From assembly GCF_003569045.1 (NCBI RefSeq), contig NZ_BFCB01000003.1:620001-684000 (forward strand): a DNA stretch of 64,000 nucleotides. The letters run 5' to 3'. Every line of letters begins with the position of its first letter. Positions within the stretch are counted from its first letter, which is position 1. Below are positions 22,081 through 30,345 of this stretch, piece by piece. Below the pieces are notes generated by a model. The model saw only the letters and a list, made by a program, of their open reading frames with translations, was not told where the DNA came from and made no database searches. Source of the stretch: Aggregatilinea lenta. GTDB taxonomy: Bacteria > Chloroflexota > Anaerolineae > Aggregatilineales > Aggregatilineaceae. Position numbers and translations under genes: made by a program.

Positions 22081-22102
22081 AGGGGCGGGGCTAGCTCCGC
22101 CC
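22081..22102. repeat. Dispersed palindromic repeat, type B
   Basis: AGGGGCGGGGCTAGC with CTCCGCCC forms a near-perfect palindrome centred on GCTAGC. The sequence at 26580-26603 has the same plan (GGGCGGAGC, then GCGCCGCCC). Confidence 0.6.
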
Positions 22103-22236
22103 GGCGTTTGCTTTTTCCTGTTTCCCTCGCTATTCCCGAACGGATAGGTAAGCTCCTGTGCCTCGCCCGGTCCTTCCTTGCCACGACACAAATTTAGGTC
22201 GCCTTATTTTTACATTTTTCTAATGCATACCCCCTC

Positions 22237-22265
22237 TTGACAGCCCTTAAAACCGGTCCTATACT
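22237..22265 (+). promoter_or_regulatory. Sigma-70 type promoter of the tetR gene
   Basis: TTGACA (22237-22242) and TATACT (22260-22265) are separated by exactly 17 bases. Transcription would start near 22272-22275, right before the palindrome at 22279. Confidence 0.8.
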
Positions 22266-22278
22266 GCCCTTAGTTAAC

Positions 22279-22293
22279 GTTCACTAAGTGAAC
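22279..22293 (+). promoter_or_regulatory. Probable TetR operator
   Basis: GTTCACTAAGTGAAC is a perfect palindrome (seven-base arms around one A). It lies just downstream of the -10 box and directly before the regulator's start, so autorepression is likely. Confidence 0.75.
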
Positions 22294-22305
22294 TGCAAGG
22301 ATATG

Positions 22306-22902
22306 ATGGCTGACCGTACGAACCGCCGCGACGAGATCCTGGACTCGGCCAAGACGTTGTTCATCAATCAGGGCTACGAGACCACGTCCGTGCGCCAGAT
22401 CGCGGAGCAGGTGGGATGTACTGAAGCGGCGCTGTACTATCACTTTCCCGGCGGCAAACGTGCGCTGTTCGGGGAAGTGCTCGAAACGAATTTGCCGAGC
22501 TGGGTCAATCTGATCGCAGCATGCAGCGAGGCGGAAACGCTGGAGGCATTCATCCGGGGCGTGGGGCACCTGCTCATCACGGAAGCCAATACGGCGAAAC
22601 TCAATCATCTGCGCTGGCTGATGACTGAATATCCGACCCTCAGCGACGAGGAGAAGCAGCATGTCCACTACAAGCAGAGCCTGTTCCGTCAGGCGCTGAT
22701 CGAGCGCATCGCGCACTACGTGCCCGACCGGCACGAGGCGGAGCAGATCATGTGGACGATCATGTTCACCTTGTTCGGCTACACGGGATTGATGGTCAAT
22801 CTCGACGTGAAGTCGTCGGTGTCGTTCGACGAGGACGCCTTCATCGACAGCCTCGCCACACGCCTGGCACGCGGGGCGATGTCAGCCAAACGCGAGCCAT
22901 AA
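22306..22902 (+). CDS. TetR-family transcriptional regulator
   Basis: The protein of about 198 residues has the TetR N-terminal DNA-binding domain: RRDEILDSAKTLFINQGYETTSVRQIAEQVGCTEAALYYHFPGGK-type sequence over residues 6-50. The rest is a variable helical ligand-binding domain. ATG at 22306 is four bases behind AAGGA and is preferred; ATG at 22303 and a GTG at 22288 inside the operator are alternatives. It precedes an MFS efflux pump in the same direction. Together with the operator this suggests classic drug-inducible repression of the pump and of itself. The inducer is unknown. Confidence 0.93.
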   Translation: MADRTNRRDEILDSAKTLFINQGYETTSVRQIAEQVGCTEAALYYHFPGGKRALFGEVLETNLPSWVNLIAACSEAETLEAFIRGVGHLLITEANTAKLNHLRWLMTEYPTLSDEEKQHVHYKQSLFRQALIERIAHYVPDRHEAEQIMWTIMFTLFGYTGLMVNLDVKSSVSFDEDAFIDSLATRLARGAMSAKREP

Positions 22903-22996
22903 GGTTTTCAGGTAGCGCCCGCGACAGTCACGAACCGGCCTGCAATAGAGGTTTTCCCATTTAATTCACCTTATCAAATTACACGCTTCTTTGAGG

Positions 22997-23038
22997 CTTT
23001 AACGCAACGGACGGTCCGCACAGCCGCCCGCGTTAAAG
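22997..23038 (+). promoter_or_regulatory. Inverted repeat upstream of the MFS gene
   Basis: CTTTAACGC (22997-23005) is repeated in perfect inversion as GCGTTAAAG (23030-23038), 24 bases apart and 40 bases before the pump start. It could be a second regulator site or a stem. It does not match the tetR palindrome. Confidence 0.45.
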
Positions 23039-23077
23039 TGTTAAGCTCTCACGCTGTTTTAACCGGAGGAAATTGTC

Positions 23078-24673
23078 GTGGAACGAGCTGCACAAAACGC
23101 AAAAAATCCCTGGCGGGCGATGATCTTCATTGGCATTTCGCTGCTCGTCATCAGCCTGGATAACACGATCCTGAACGTAGCGCTGCCGTCGATCTCGATC
23201 GAATTGGGCGCAACGGCCAGTCAGCTTCAGTGGATCGTGGATGCCTACGTCCTGGTGTTTGCCGCGCTGCTGCTGACGATGGGCGCTGTCAGTGACCGTA
23301 TCGGGCGCAAGCGTGCGCTCCAGTTCGGCCTGCTGTGGTTCGGTGTCTTTTCGCTTATGGCGGCGCTGTCCGGCTCCACCACCATGCTGATCGTCACGCG
23401 CGCCCTGCTGGGCCTGGGCGGCGCGACCATCATGCCTTCGACGCTGTCGCTGATCACCTCGATGTTCGACAATCCGAAGGAGCGCGCGCAGGCGATTGCG
23501 ATCTGGGCCGCGATCTTCGGCCTGGGCGTCGGCGTGGGGCCGGTCGTGGGCGGCTGGCTGCTGGAGCACTACGAATGGAACGCGGTGTTCCTGGTGAACC
23601 TGCCGATCGTCGTGCTGGCGGTCGTGGGCGGCCAGCTCACCATTGAAGAATCGCGCGACGAGCACGCGCCCCGGCCTGATATCCCAGGGGTGGTGCTGTC
23701 CATCACCGGCCTGTTCTCGCTGGTGTACGGCATCATCGAGGCCGGTCAAAGCGGTTGGACTGAGCAGAACGTGCTGATCGCGTTTGGCGCGGCGGCGGTG
23801 CTGCTGACGATGTTTGGTATCTGGGAATACCGTAGCCCGAACGCGATGCTGCCGCTCGGTTTCTTCAGGAACATGTCCTTCACGGGCGCGAATCTGGCGC
23901 TGACACTGGTTGTCTTCGGCCTGTTCGGCTCCGTGTTCTTCTTCAGCCAGTACTTCCAGTCCGTGCAGGGCTACACCGCGCTTGAGGCCGGTCTGCGCAT
24001 GTTCCCGCAGGCGATCGTGCTGATGTTCTCGGCGGCCATGTCGGCGCGCGTCGCGCAGGTCCTGGGTACCAAGATCACCGTCGGCGTGGGCATCCTGATC
24101 GCGGCGGGCGGCTTGTTCTTCATGTCTCAAGTGCTGGATGTAGGCACGTCCTACGGGATCATCCTGCTGGGCATGATCATCCTCGGTATCGGCATGGGTA
24201 TGGCGATGAGTCCCGCGACCAACTCGATCATGGGCAGCGTGCCGGTGCGTAAGGCCGGGATCGGCTCGGCCATGAACGACACCACGCGCCAATTGGGCGG
24301 CGCGCTGGGCGTGGCCGTGCTGGGCACCATCGCCAACAATACTTACCTGACCCAGATCACGGCGTTGGAATCCAAACTGCCGCCGCAGATCCCCGGTGAC
24401 CTCTACAAGGCGGTGGAGAGCAGCATCCAGGGTGCGCACATCGCGGCGGGCATGGTGCCCGATCCGACTATCGCGCAGCTGATCGTGAACTCCGCCAACC
24501 ACGCCTTCACGGCAGGCATGAACGACGGCATGTTGATCGGCTCGGCAATCATGCTGCTCGCGTCGCTGATCGCCTTCGCTATCCTGCCGTCGGAAGTGCG
24601 CCGCTCGACCGAAGAAGAGATGTCGTTTGGTGTCCGGTCCGACGCGCTGCGTGCGCCGGTCGCGGGCGACTAG
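23078..24673 (+). CDS. MFS drug efflux transporter, DHA2 (14-helix) family
   Basis: The 531-residue membrane protein has about 14 hydrophobic helices. It opens with SLDNTILNVALPSI (helix 1), the DHA2 signature region, then QWIVDAYVLVFAALLLTMGAVSDRIGRKR, the MFS motif A between helices 2 and 3, and motif C in helix 5 (GLGVGVGPVVGGWLLE). This family exports drugs and other amphiphiles using the proton gradient. A GTG start follows GGAGGA (23065-23070) by seven bases. Its partner regulator lies immediately upstream, and a strong terminator follows. Substrates cannot be read from sequence. Confidence 0.93.
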   Translation: MERAAQNAKNPWRAMIFIGISLLVISLDNTILNVALPSISIELGATASQLQWIVDAYVLVFAALLLTMGAVSDRIGRKRALQFGLLWFGVFSLMAALSGSTTMLIVTRALLGLGGATIMPSTLSLITSMFDNPKERAQAIAIWAAIFGLGVGVGPVVGGWLLEHYEWNAVFLVNLPIVVLAVVGGQLTIEESRDEHAPRPDIPGVVLSITGLFSLVYGIIEAGQSGWTEQNVLIAFGAAAVLLTMFGIWEYRSPNAMLPLGFFRNMSFTGANLALTLVVFGLFGSVFFFSQYFQSVQGYTALEAGLRMFPQAIVLMFSAAMSARVAQVLGTKITVGVGILIAAGGLFFMSQVLDVGTSYGIILLGMIILGIGMGMAMSPATNSIMGSVPVRKAGIGSAMNDTTRQLGGALGVAVLGTIANNTYLTQITALESKLPPQIPGDLYKAVESSIQGAHIAAGMVPDPTIAQLIVNSANHAFTAGMNDGMLIGSAIMLLASLIAFAILPSEVRRSTEEEMSFGVRSDALRAPVAGD

Positions 24674-24697
24674 ACGACCATTTCGCTTACGCATACA

Positions 24698-24729
24698 ACG
24701 GGCGATCTTGACCGGGATCGCCCGTTTTT
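24698..24729 (+). terminator. Rho-independent terminator of the MFS gene
   Basis: ACGGGCGATC and GATCGCCCGT form a perfect ten-base stem around eight bases, followed by TTTT. Confidence 0.9.
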
Positions 24730-24823
24730 GTTTAGCCCAAAACACCGACCTCAAACCCCGGCAGCCGTGGTATAGTCACCCTTGTTTTGCGTTCGATTGG
24801 CACGCCACCGGAGAAATTACCCC

Positions 24824-25630
24824 ATGACTTTTACCTCCCTTTTTGCCGGCCACAAGCCCATGATCGGCATGGTGCATTTGCTGCCGCTGCCCGAAACGCC
24901 GGGTTTTGGCGGCGACGTGAACGCCATTTACCAGCAGGCGCAAGCCGATGCCGAGACGCTGATCGCGGCAGGCATCGACGCTCTGATCGTCGAAAACTTA
25001 GGCGATGAACCCTACCTGATCGGGGAGCCGACGCCCGCGCAGGTTGCGGTGATGGCCTCCGCCGCGTCCATGATCCGGCGTATGACCGCCATCCCGCTGG
25101 GTATCAACGTGCAGTTCAACGCCTACCAGGCCGAAATCGCACTGGCGTACGCCTGCCAGGCGCAGTTTGTGCGCGTCGAGGTATTCGTGGACACGGTAAT
25201 TTCGGCTCAAGGGCTGGTGATGCCGTGTTCCGCGCAGATCCAACGCGTGCGGCGGGCGCTCGGCGCGGCGGACGTGCAGCTCTGGGCGGATATCCAGACC
25301 AAGTACACGCACAACCTCAAGGATCAGCCGCTGACGGTCTCCGCGAAGGAGGCGCAGGCTGCCGGAGCCGACGCGCTGATCGTGACCGGCGCGGCGACCG
25401 GGCAGGCCACCCCGCTCGACGCCGTGACCGAAGTCAAGCGCGTGGTGATGCTGCCGGTCGTGGTGGGCAGCGGCACGACCATCGACAGCCTGCCGGACGT
25501 GCTGCGCATCGCGGACGGCGCGATCGTCGGCTCCGCGCTCAAAGTCGATGGCCGCGCGGAGAATCCCGTGTCGGCGGAACGGGCGCAGGCTTTCATGCAG
25601 GCTGCGCGCGCGCAGCGGGGCGAGGGATAA
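24824..25630 (+). CDS. BtpA/SgcQ-family TIM-barrel protein
   Basis: The 268-residue protein begins with GHKPMIGMVHLLPLPETPGF, the hallmark of the BtpA family. It continues with DALIVENLGDEPYL, INVQFNAYQAEIALAYA, QLWADIQTKYTHNL and a phosphate-binding-like end (VVVGSGTTIDSLPDVLRIADGAIVGSALK). BtpA was linked to photosystem I stability in cyanobacteria, while relatives such as SgcQ sit in sugar-metabolism clusters; the biochemical function is not settled. ATG at 24824 follows GGAG. The next gene starts four bases after its stop, so they form a pair, and a sugar-related role is more plausible here than a photosynthetic one. Confidence 0.88.
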   Translation: MTFTSLFAGHKPMIGMVHLLPLPETPGFGGDVNAIYQQAQADAETLIAAGIDALIVENLGDEPYLIGEPTPAQVAVMASAASMIRRMTAIPLGINVQFNAYQAEIALAYACQAQFVRVEVFVDTVISAQGLVMPCSAQIQRVRRALGAADVQLWADIQTKYTHNLKDQPLTVSAKEAQAAGADALIVTGAATGQATPLDAVTEVKRVVMLPVVVGSGTTIDSLPDVLRIADGAIVGSALKVDGRAENPVSAERAQAFMQAARAQRGEG

Positions 25631-25634
25631 CACA

Positions 25635-26540
25635 ATGGCGGTTCGACTGCTCGATGCGTTTGCCAGCGACTTCGCGCGGATGTCCGGCGCGGACCTCGCC
25701 GACTCGATCCGGCAGGCGGAAGGGCGTACCCTCGCCGCCGAAGTGATCCTCTCGTCCGAGCCACCCGTGGAAGGTGTGTCGCACGGCGAGATCGCGGCGG
25801 CGATGGGCGCGGACCTGATCGCGCTGGACGCCTACGATCCGTTTGCTCCGGCGATTCCCGGCTCGCCCGCGTCCGTGCTGGACGATCCGGCGCCGTTGGA
25901 AACGTACAGCCGTCTGCTCGGTCGCCCGGTGGGCATCAACCTGATCGTGGCGGATGCCGATCTGGGCAGCGGCCTCGGCGGGCGGCGCGTCAGCGAGGCG
26001 GCGGTGGAGGCCGTGGCGGCGCAGGGCGCGGACTTCGTGTTCCTCTACGTGCGCCCCAAGATGGGCGGCACGCCGGAGATGATGCAGGCCGCTGCGCGCC
26101 TGATCGCGGATCGTGCGCCGGACATGCTGCTGATCGGCGTACCGTCGTTCAGCCTGCCCGCTCCGCGTGACGCGCAGGGCGTGGCGAATTACTTGCAGCA
26201 GGCGATCGCGCTGCTCGATGCGGGCTGTGCCGGGATCGGCCTGCCCGCACCCGGCAGCAAACAGGGCTGGTTGTTCGAGCCGACCGCGCAGATCATCGAT
26301 GCGATCCACGCGCGCGAGGCGTTAGCGTGGCTGTTCGTGACCGGATCGATCGAAGGCGCGTCTGCCGATGCGATGGTGCAGATTGCGCTGGCGGCCAAGC
26401 AGCTTGGCGCGGACGCGGTCCGGCTGGACGAGGCGGGCCTGTCGGGTATGCCCTTGCCGGAAAACATCCTGGCGTTTTCGATTGCGCTGCGCGGCAAGCG
26501 CCATACCTACCGGCGCATGGCCGCGTCCATTTTGCGCTGA
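25635..26540 (+). CDS. DUF7916-like TIM-barrel protein
   Basis: This 301-residue protein starts MAVRLLDAFASDFARMSGADLADSIRQAEGRTLAAEVI. That resembles a conserved family often annotated as haloacid-dehalogenase-like or DUF7916, although no HAD motif (DxD) is present. A barrel fold is suggested by repeated strand ends (DLIALDAYDPF, VGINLIVADAD, FVFLYVRPKMGG, MLLIGVPSFSL, AWLFVTGSIEGASADAMVQIAL). It follows the BtpA-like gene by four bases; in other bacteria such pairs occur in carbohydrate loci. No catalytic residues can be named. The start at 25635 is the first ATG after the btpA stop; the open frame upstream overlaps btpA. Confidence 0.6.
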   Translation: MAVRLLDAFASDFARMSGADLADSIRQAEGRTLAAEVILSSEPPVEGVSHGEIAAAMGADLIALDAYDPFAPAIPGSPASVLDDPAPLETYSRLLGRPVGINLIVADADLGSGLGGRRVSEAAVEAVAAQGADFVFLYVRPKMGGTPEMMQAAARLIADRAPDMLLIGVPSFSLPAPRDAQGVANYLQQAIALLDAGCAGIGLPAPGSKQGWLFEPTAQIIDAIHAREALAWLFVTGSIEGASADAMVQIALAAKQLGADAVRLDEAGLSGMPLPENILAFSIALRGKRHTYRRMAASILR

Positions 26541-26579
26541 TAGGGAACGGGGACTGGGAGACAGGGAAAAGCGGAAACC

Positions 26580-26603
26580 GGGCGGAGCAAGCGCCGCCCC
26601 TAC
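26580..26603. repeat. Dispersed palindromic repeat, type B
   Basis: GGGCGGAGCAAGCGCCGCCC is a near-palindrome followed by CTAC, in the gap between the DUF7916-like gene and the propeller gene. Compare 22081-22102. The rest of the gap (26604-26798) shows no recognisable element. Confidence 0.55.
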
Positions 26604-26798
26604 GGATCGCGGATTTGTTTCCTCCAATCCCTATTCCCCCACTACAGGAGGTGCGCGAAACCCGAACTTCGGCTTAAATAGACGTGGCCGCCGCCGCATT
26701 CCTTACTTGCCCGTTTCCCGGCGACCCAACCCTAAAACGTTGGCTTTTACACTGCCCCGAAGTTAGACGGTGAAGCGATCAAACAGGTGAAGATATTA

Positions 26799-28046
26799 AT
26801 GGAGATTACCAAAAGCTTGTCAATGAAAAACATCATTCGCGTTAGCAGACTCGCGATTTTGGTACTTGTCGGAATGATACTGATTTTGTCCGCGTCTCTT
26901 TCCAGCATTTACGCCCAAGGTAACGCTAGCAATCGTGACAAACTCGCATACGTTTCAAATGACAATCATCTGATATTGTACGATCCACATGATCACAGTG
27001 AGACTATACTTCTAGAAGATGTTCGGAGTTTTCGCCTTGGGCGAGATGGTCGCATTGCGTTTACTAGATCGTATACCAATGATCCTGCTCTTTATGTTTT
27101 CGATCCCACGATGCCTGATTTAGCTCCCATCGATGTTAGTCAGAACCCTACTGTAGAAAGTTATCCTTTGGCGTGGAGTCCGGATGGACGCTATCTGGCG
27201 TTCGCTTTGTATCAGGAAAGCTCCGATTATTCCATTAGTGATCATTCTATTTATGTTTGGGACGGCGAAGCCAGCACCAATATCACACCGGATAACGGAC
27301 TGGATACTGCTAAGAGGTTTTACGTCGATTGGAGCCATGATGGACGACTTGCATTTACCGTTATATACGGCTGGTCCACCGTCGATATACCCGCCGAAAT
27401 TTACGTTTGGGACGGCAATTCAACCATGAATCTGAGCCAGAATCCGGAGGGTGAGGATTGGCGTGTGCGTTGGGGCATGAGTGGACAATTGATGTTTGCT
27501 TCGTACCGGGATGAGGGAAATGGCTTCTATGTGTGGGATGGTGTTTCATTCAAGGACGGCTCCCCCGATGTTGATTCATTTATCCGCCTTGCTCCTGAAC
27601 TGCATCCGAATTATGCAGGATGGATGGGGGATAGCATCGTTGGATTCACAGTATATCCGGAGTCTTCACCATCAGATACGAAAGAAATCGTACTATGGAA
27701 TTTAGAGAGTGAATCCGTTGTCGAACGGTTTCCAGTTTCGAGTGAAAACGCATGGAGTTGGTTGGCTGAAGGTGGAGAGGTGGTTCTGTCTTCTCATCTT
27801 GCATCAGGACTGCCCTCTTACTATCTCGATGTTGAGAGCACCGACGGTGAAATCCTGTTTAGCACGCATACCGGTGAATTTTCATGGAGTGCGGACGGCT
27901 ATCTAGCCTATTGCGAATTTGACGAAGAGTTAGGTTGGATCTTATCCGTCTGGGATGGGAATGAAACCTGGGCTGTCGCCAGGGTAAGTTACAGACCTGT
28001 ACAGTGGCAGCGCGGAGGAAGTTCCTTTTCCTGTAACAACGGGTAA
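26799..28046 (+). CDS. Secreted TolB-like beta-propeller protein, AT-rich
   Basis: The protein has about 415 residues. A signal peptide or anchor (LAILVLVGMILILSASLSSIYAQG) is followed by repeated propeller blades with the recurring pattern W-S-x-D-G-R-L/Y-A-F and V-W-D-G (LAWSPDGRYLAFAL, DWSHDGRLAFTV, IYVWDGEAST, IYVWDGNST, FSWSADGYLAY, LSVWDGNET). Such propellers bind proteins or glycans; no catalytic site is seen. The base composition is clearly lower in GC and the codon use differs from all neighbours (for example many TTT, AAT and GAT codons), suggesting recent acquisition. AGGTGA lies eight bases before ATG 26799; ATG 26823 is another possible start. Nothing links it to the genes beside it. 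Confidence 0.75.
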   Translation: MEITKSLSMKNIIRVSRLAILVLVGMILILSASLSSIYAQGNASNRDKLAYVSNDNHLILYDPHDHSETILLEDVRSFRLGRDGRIAFTRSYTNDPALYVFDPTMPDLAPIDVSQNPTVESYPLAWSPDGRYLAFALYQESSDYSISDHSIYVWDGEASTNITPDNGLDTAKRFYVDWSHDGRLAFTVIYGWSTVDIPAEIYVWDGNSTMNLSQNPEGEDWRVRWGMSGQLMFASYRDEGNGFYVWDGVSFKDGSPDVDSFIRLAPELHPNYAGWMGDSIVGFTVYPESSPSDTKEIVLWNLESESVVERFPVSSENAWSWLAEGGEVVLSSHLASGLPSYYLDVESTDGEILFSTHTGEFSWSADGYLAYCEFDEELGWILSVWDGNETWAVARVSYRPVQWQRGGSSFSCNNG

Positions 28047-28101
28047 GTGTTGTGCGGATTATTCTGAGTCCTTTCAAACGGTCTTATGGGGAAGAATCTT
28101 T

Positions 28102-29154
28102 ATGAAAGCCGGAATTCTATATAACGCCAAAACTATTTGCGTCGGTGACGCGCCTATGCCACAGGTGCGCGCCGGGGAAGTCCTCATCCAGTCCGGGTAC
28201 GCGGGCATCTGCGGCACGGACCTGCACATCTATCGCGGCGAGTTCCACGACCGGGTGAGTTATCCCGCCATCCAGGGGCACGAGTTCGGCGGCGTGGTGG
28301 TCGAGGTCGCGCCGGACGTGACCGGGATCGCGGTGGGGGATCGCGTCGCGGTCGATCCGATCCTGTCGTGCCACGCCTGCCCAGCCTGCCTGACCGGGCA
28401 CATCAACGCCTGCCGCTCGCTGAAGCTGCTGGGCGTGGACCTGGACGGCGGCTACGGGCAATTCGTCGCCGCGCCTGCCAGCCACGTCGTCCACCTGCCG
28501 GACAGCGTGCCGATGGTCCACGCGCCGATGGTCGAGATGTACGGGCTGGGGCATCACATCTTGCAGCGCGGACGCGTCCAGCCGGGCGAGACGGTCGTGC
28601 TGTTGGGCGCGGGCAAGCTCGGCCTGTCGATCCTCGACGTGCTGTGCCACACCGCCAGCCCTGGCCTGACCATCGCCGTGGATTTGCAGCCGTTCCGCCT
28701 GGACACGGCGCGCAAGCTCGGCGCGGATTACGCGATCAACCCGGCGGAAGTCGATCCGGTCGCGTTCGTGAACGAGCTGACGGACGGCGCGGGCGCGGAC
28801 TGCGTGATCGAGGCCATCGGGCATTATCACCTCGTCGAGGGGCAGGAAGCGCCGCTGGCGCAGGCCGTGAAGATGGTGCGCAACGGCGGGCGGATCGTCA
28901 CCGCCGGGCTGGGCGAACAACTCAGCGCGGTGCACTTCAAGACGCTGGTGATCAAAGAGGCGGAAATCATCGCCTCGCGCGTGACGCTGGGCGAGTTCCC
29001 GCGCGCGATCCGCATGATGGCGAAGGGTCTGCTGCACCCCGATCTGCTGATCACGCACCAGATGCCCATGCGCGACGTCACCGAGGCGTTCGCCATCGTG
29101 GATCGGGACGCAGCGGACACGATCAAGATCGTGCTCGACGTGCAGGACGCGTAG
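28102..29154 (+). CDS. Zinc-dependent alcohol/polyol dehydrogenase (MDR family)
   Basis: The 350-residue dehydrogenase has catalytic zinc ligands Cys37 (GICGTD), His60 and Glu61 (GHEFGG). The structural zinc site is Cys90, Cys93, Cys96 and Cys104. The Rossmann fold carries VVLLGAGKLGLSILDV, and DLQPFR follows the second strand; Asp there favours NAD over NADP. It resembles the sorbitol/threonine dehydrogenase branch. The oxidised substrate is unknown. It starts 55 bases after the propeller gene and is followed by the URO-D-like pair after 12 bases, so it likely belongs to the same catabolic unit as that pair. Confidence 0.92.
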   Translation: MKAGILYNAKTICVGDAPMPQVRAGEVLIQSGYAGICGTDLHIYRGEFHDRVSYPAIQGHEFGGVVVEVAPDVTGIAVGDRVAVDPILSCHACPACLTGHINACRSLKLLGVDLDGGYGQFVAAPASHVVHLPDSVPMVHAPMVEMYGLGHHILQRGRVQPGETVVLLGAGKLGLSILDVLCHTASPGLTIAVDLQPFRLDTARKLGADYAINPAEVDPVAFVNELTDGAGADCVIEAIGHYHLVEGQEAPLAQAVKMVRNGGRIVTAGLGEQLSAVHFKTLVIKEAEIIASRVTLGEFPRAIRMMAKGLLHPDLLITHQMPMRDVTEAFAIVDRDAADTIKIVLDVQDA

Positions 29155-29166
29155 GAGGCCGCCGCG

Positions 29167-30345
29167 ATGAATTCACGCGAACGTGTGCTTACCACCCTGA
29201 CCCACCAGGAGCCGGACCGCGTGCCGCTCGACCTGGGCAGCGTACAGGTGACGGGCATTCATGCGGTGGCGTACCGCGCGCTGCGCGAGGCGCTCGGCCT
29301 GCCGGCCGAAGAGATCGCTCTGTGCGACACAATCCAGCAGCTTGCGACGCCCTCCGAAGATCTGTTGGAGCGGCTCGGCGTCGATACGCGCGGGCTGTTC
29401 CCGCTGAACAGCCACAACTGGAACGTGGTCGAGGAGGAAGCGGGCGAATACTGGATGTACCACGACGAGTGGGGCATCACCCACCGCCGCCCCTACCCCG
29501 ACGGGCTGTATTACAGCATCCTCGACGTGCCGCTGCCGGGGCCGGAGGTGACCGCCGCCGACATCGAGCGGCTGCCCTGGCCGGACATGGCCGATCCGCG
29601 CCGGATCGACGGGCTGCGCGAACGCGCGGAGGCGCAGCGCGCGGCGGGCCGCGCTGTCGTGATCAAAGACCCGTTCGCGGGCATCTTCGAGATGGCGCAG
29701 CGCATCGTCGGGATGCAGGAACTGCTGATGATGATGGCGACCGATCCCGCCCCGGCGGAAGCGCTGTTCGACAAAATGCTCGAACTCAAGCTGGCGTTCT
29801 GGGAGATGGCGCTGCCGCGCCTGGGCGACGTGGTGGACGTGGTGACCTACGCTGACGACTACGGCACGCAGCAGTCGCAGCTGATCTCGCCGCGTATGTT
29901 CCGCCAGATGCTCAAGCCGCGCATTCAAATTCTGTTCTCGCGGATCAAGACGCTGGCTCCACACACGCGGCAGTTTTTCCACTCGTGCGGCAACGTGCGC
30001 CCGATCATCCCCGATTACATCGAGATCGGCGCGGAGATCCTGAACCCGATCCATGTGCGCGCGGCGGGCATGGAGCCGGTGGCGCTCAAGCGTGACTTCG
30101 GCGCCAGCGTCGTGTTTTGGGGCGGCGGGGTCGATACGCAGGAGGTGCTACCCTACGGCACGCCGGAACAGGTCAAGGACGACGTGCGCCGCAACATCGA
30201 GGCGCTGGCCCCCGGCGGCGGCTACGTCTTCACCACCGTGCACAACATCCAGGCGGACGCGCCCGCCGCGAACCTCGTCGCGCTGTACGAGGCGTTCAGC
30301 GACTACGGCGTGGTTGCGGATCTGCCGCAGGAGGTCCAGTCATGA
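29167..30345 (+). CDS. URO-D/MtaA superfamily protein (HSC metal motif)
   Basis: The 392-residue protein starts MNSRERVLTTLTHQEPDRVPLDLG, typical of the uroporphyrinogen decarboxylase / corrinoid methyltransferase superfamily outside true HemE. The C-terminal half has RQFFHSCGNVRPIIPDYIEIG; His-x-Cys here matches the first part of the zinc-binding motif of MtaA/MtbA-like methyltransferases. FWGGGVDTQEVLPYGTPEQV follows. Close relatives sit in sugar and aromatic-compound loci with unknown reactions. The ATG overlaps nothing upstream, but its end overlaps the next paralogue by four bases. A demethylase or methyl-transfer role is possible, but no corrinoid protein is encoded nearby. Confidence 0.8.
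   Translation: MNSRERVLTTLTHQEPDRVPLDLGSVQVTGIHAVAYRALREALGLPAEEIALCDTIQQLATPSEDLLERLGVDTRGLFPLNSHNWNVVEEEAGEYWMYHDEWGITHRRPYPDGLYYSILDVPLPGPEVTAADIERLPWPDMADPRRIDGLRERAEAQRAAGRAVVIKDPFAGIFEMAQRIVGMQELLMMMATDPAPAEALFDKMLELKLAFWEMALPRLGDVVDVVTYADDYGTQQSQLISPRMFRQMLKPRIQILFSRIKTLAPHTRQFFHSCGNVRPIIPDYIEIGAEILNPIHVRAAGMEPVALKRDFGASVVFWGGGVDTQEVLPYGTPEQVKDDVRRNIEALAPGGGYVFTTVHNIQADAPAANLVALYEAFSDYGVVADLPQEVQS

Noticed and set aside
24824-25630. A photosynthesis link for the BtpA-like protein.
   Set aside because: No photosystem or chlorophyll genes occur in the window, and the adjacent DUF7916-like gene fits the sugar-locus relatives better.
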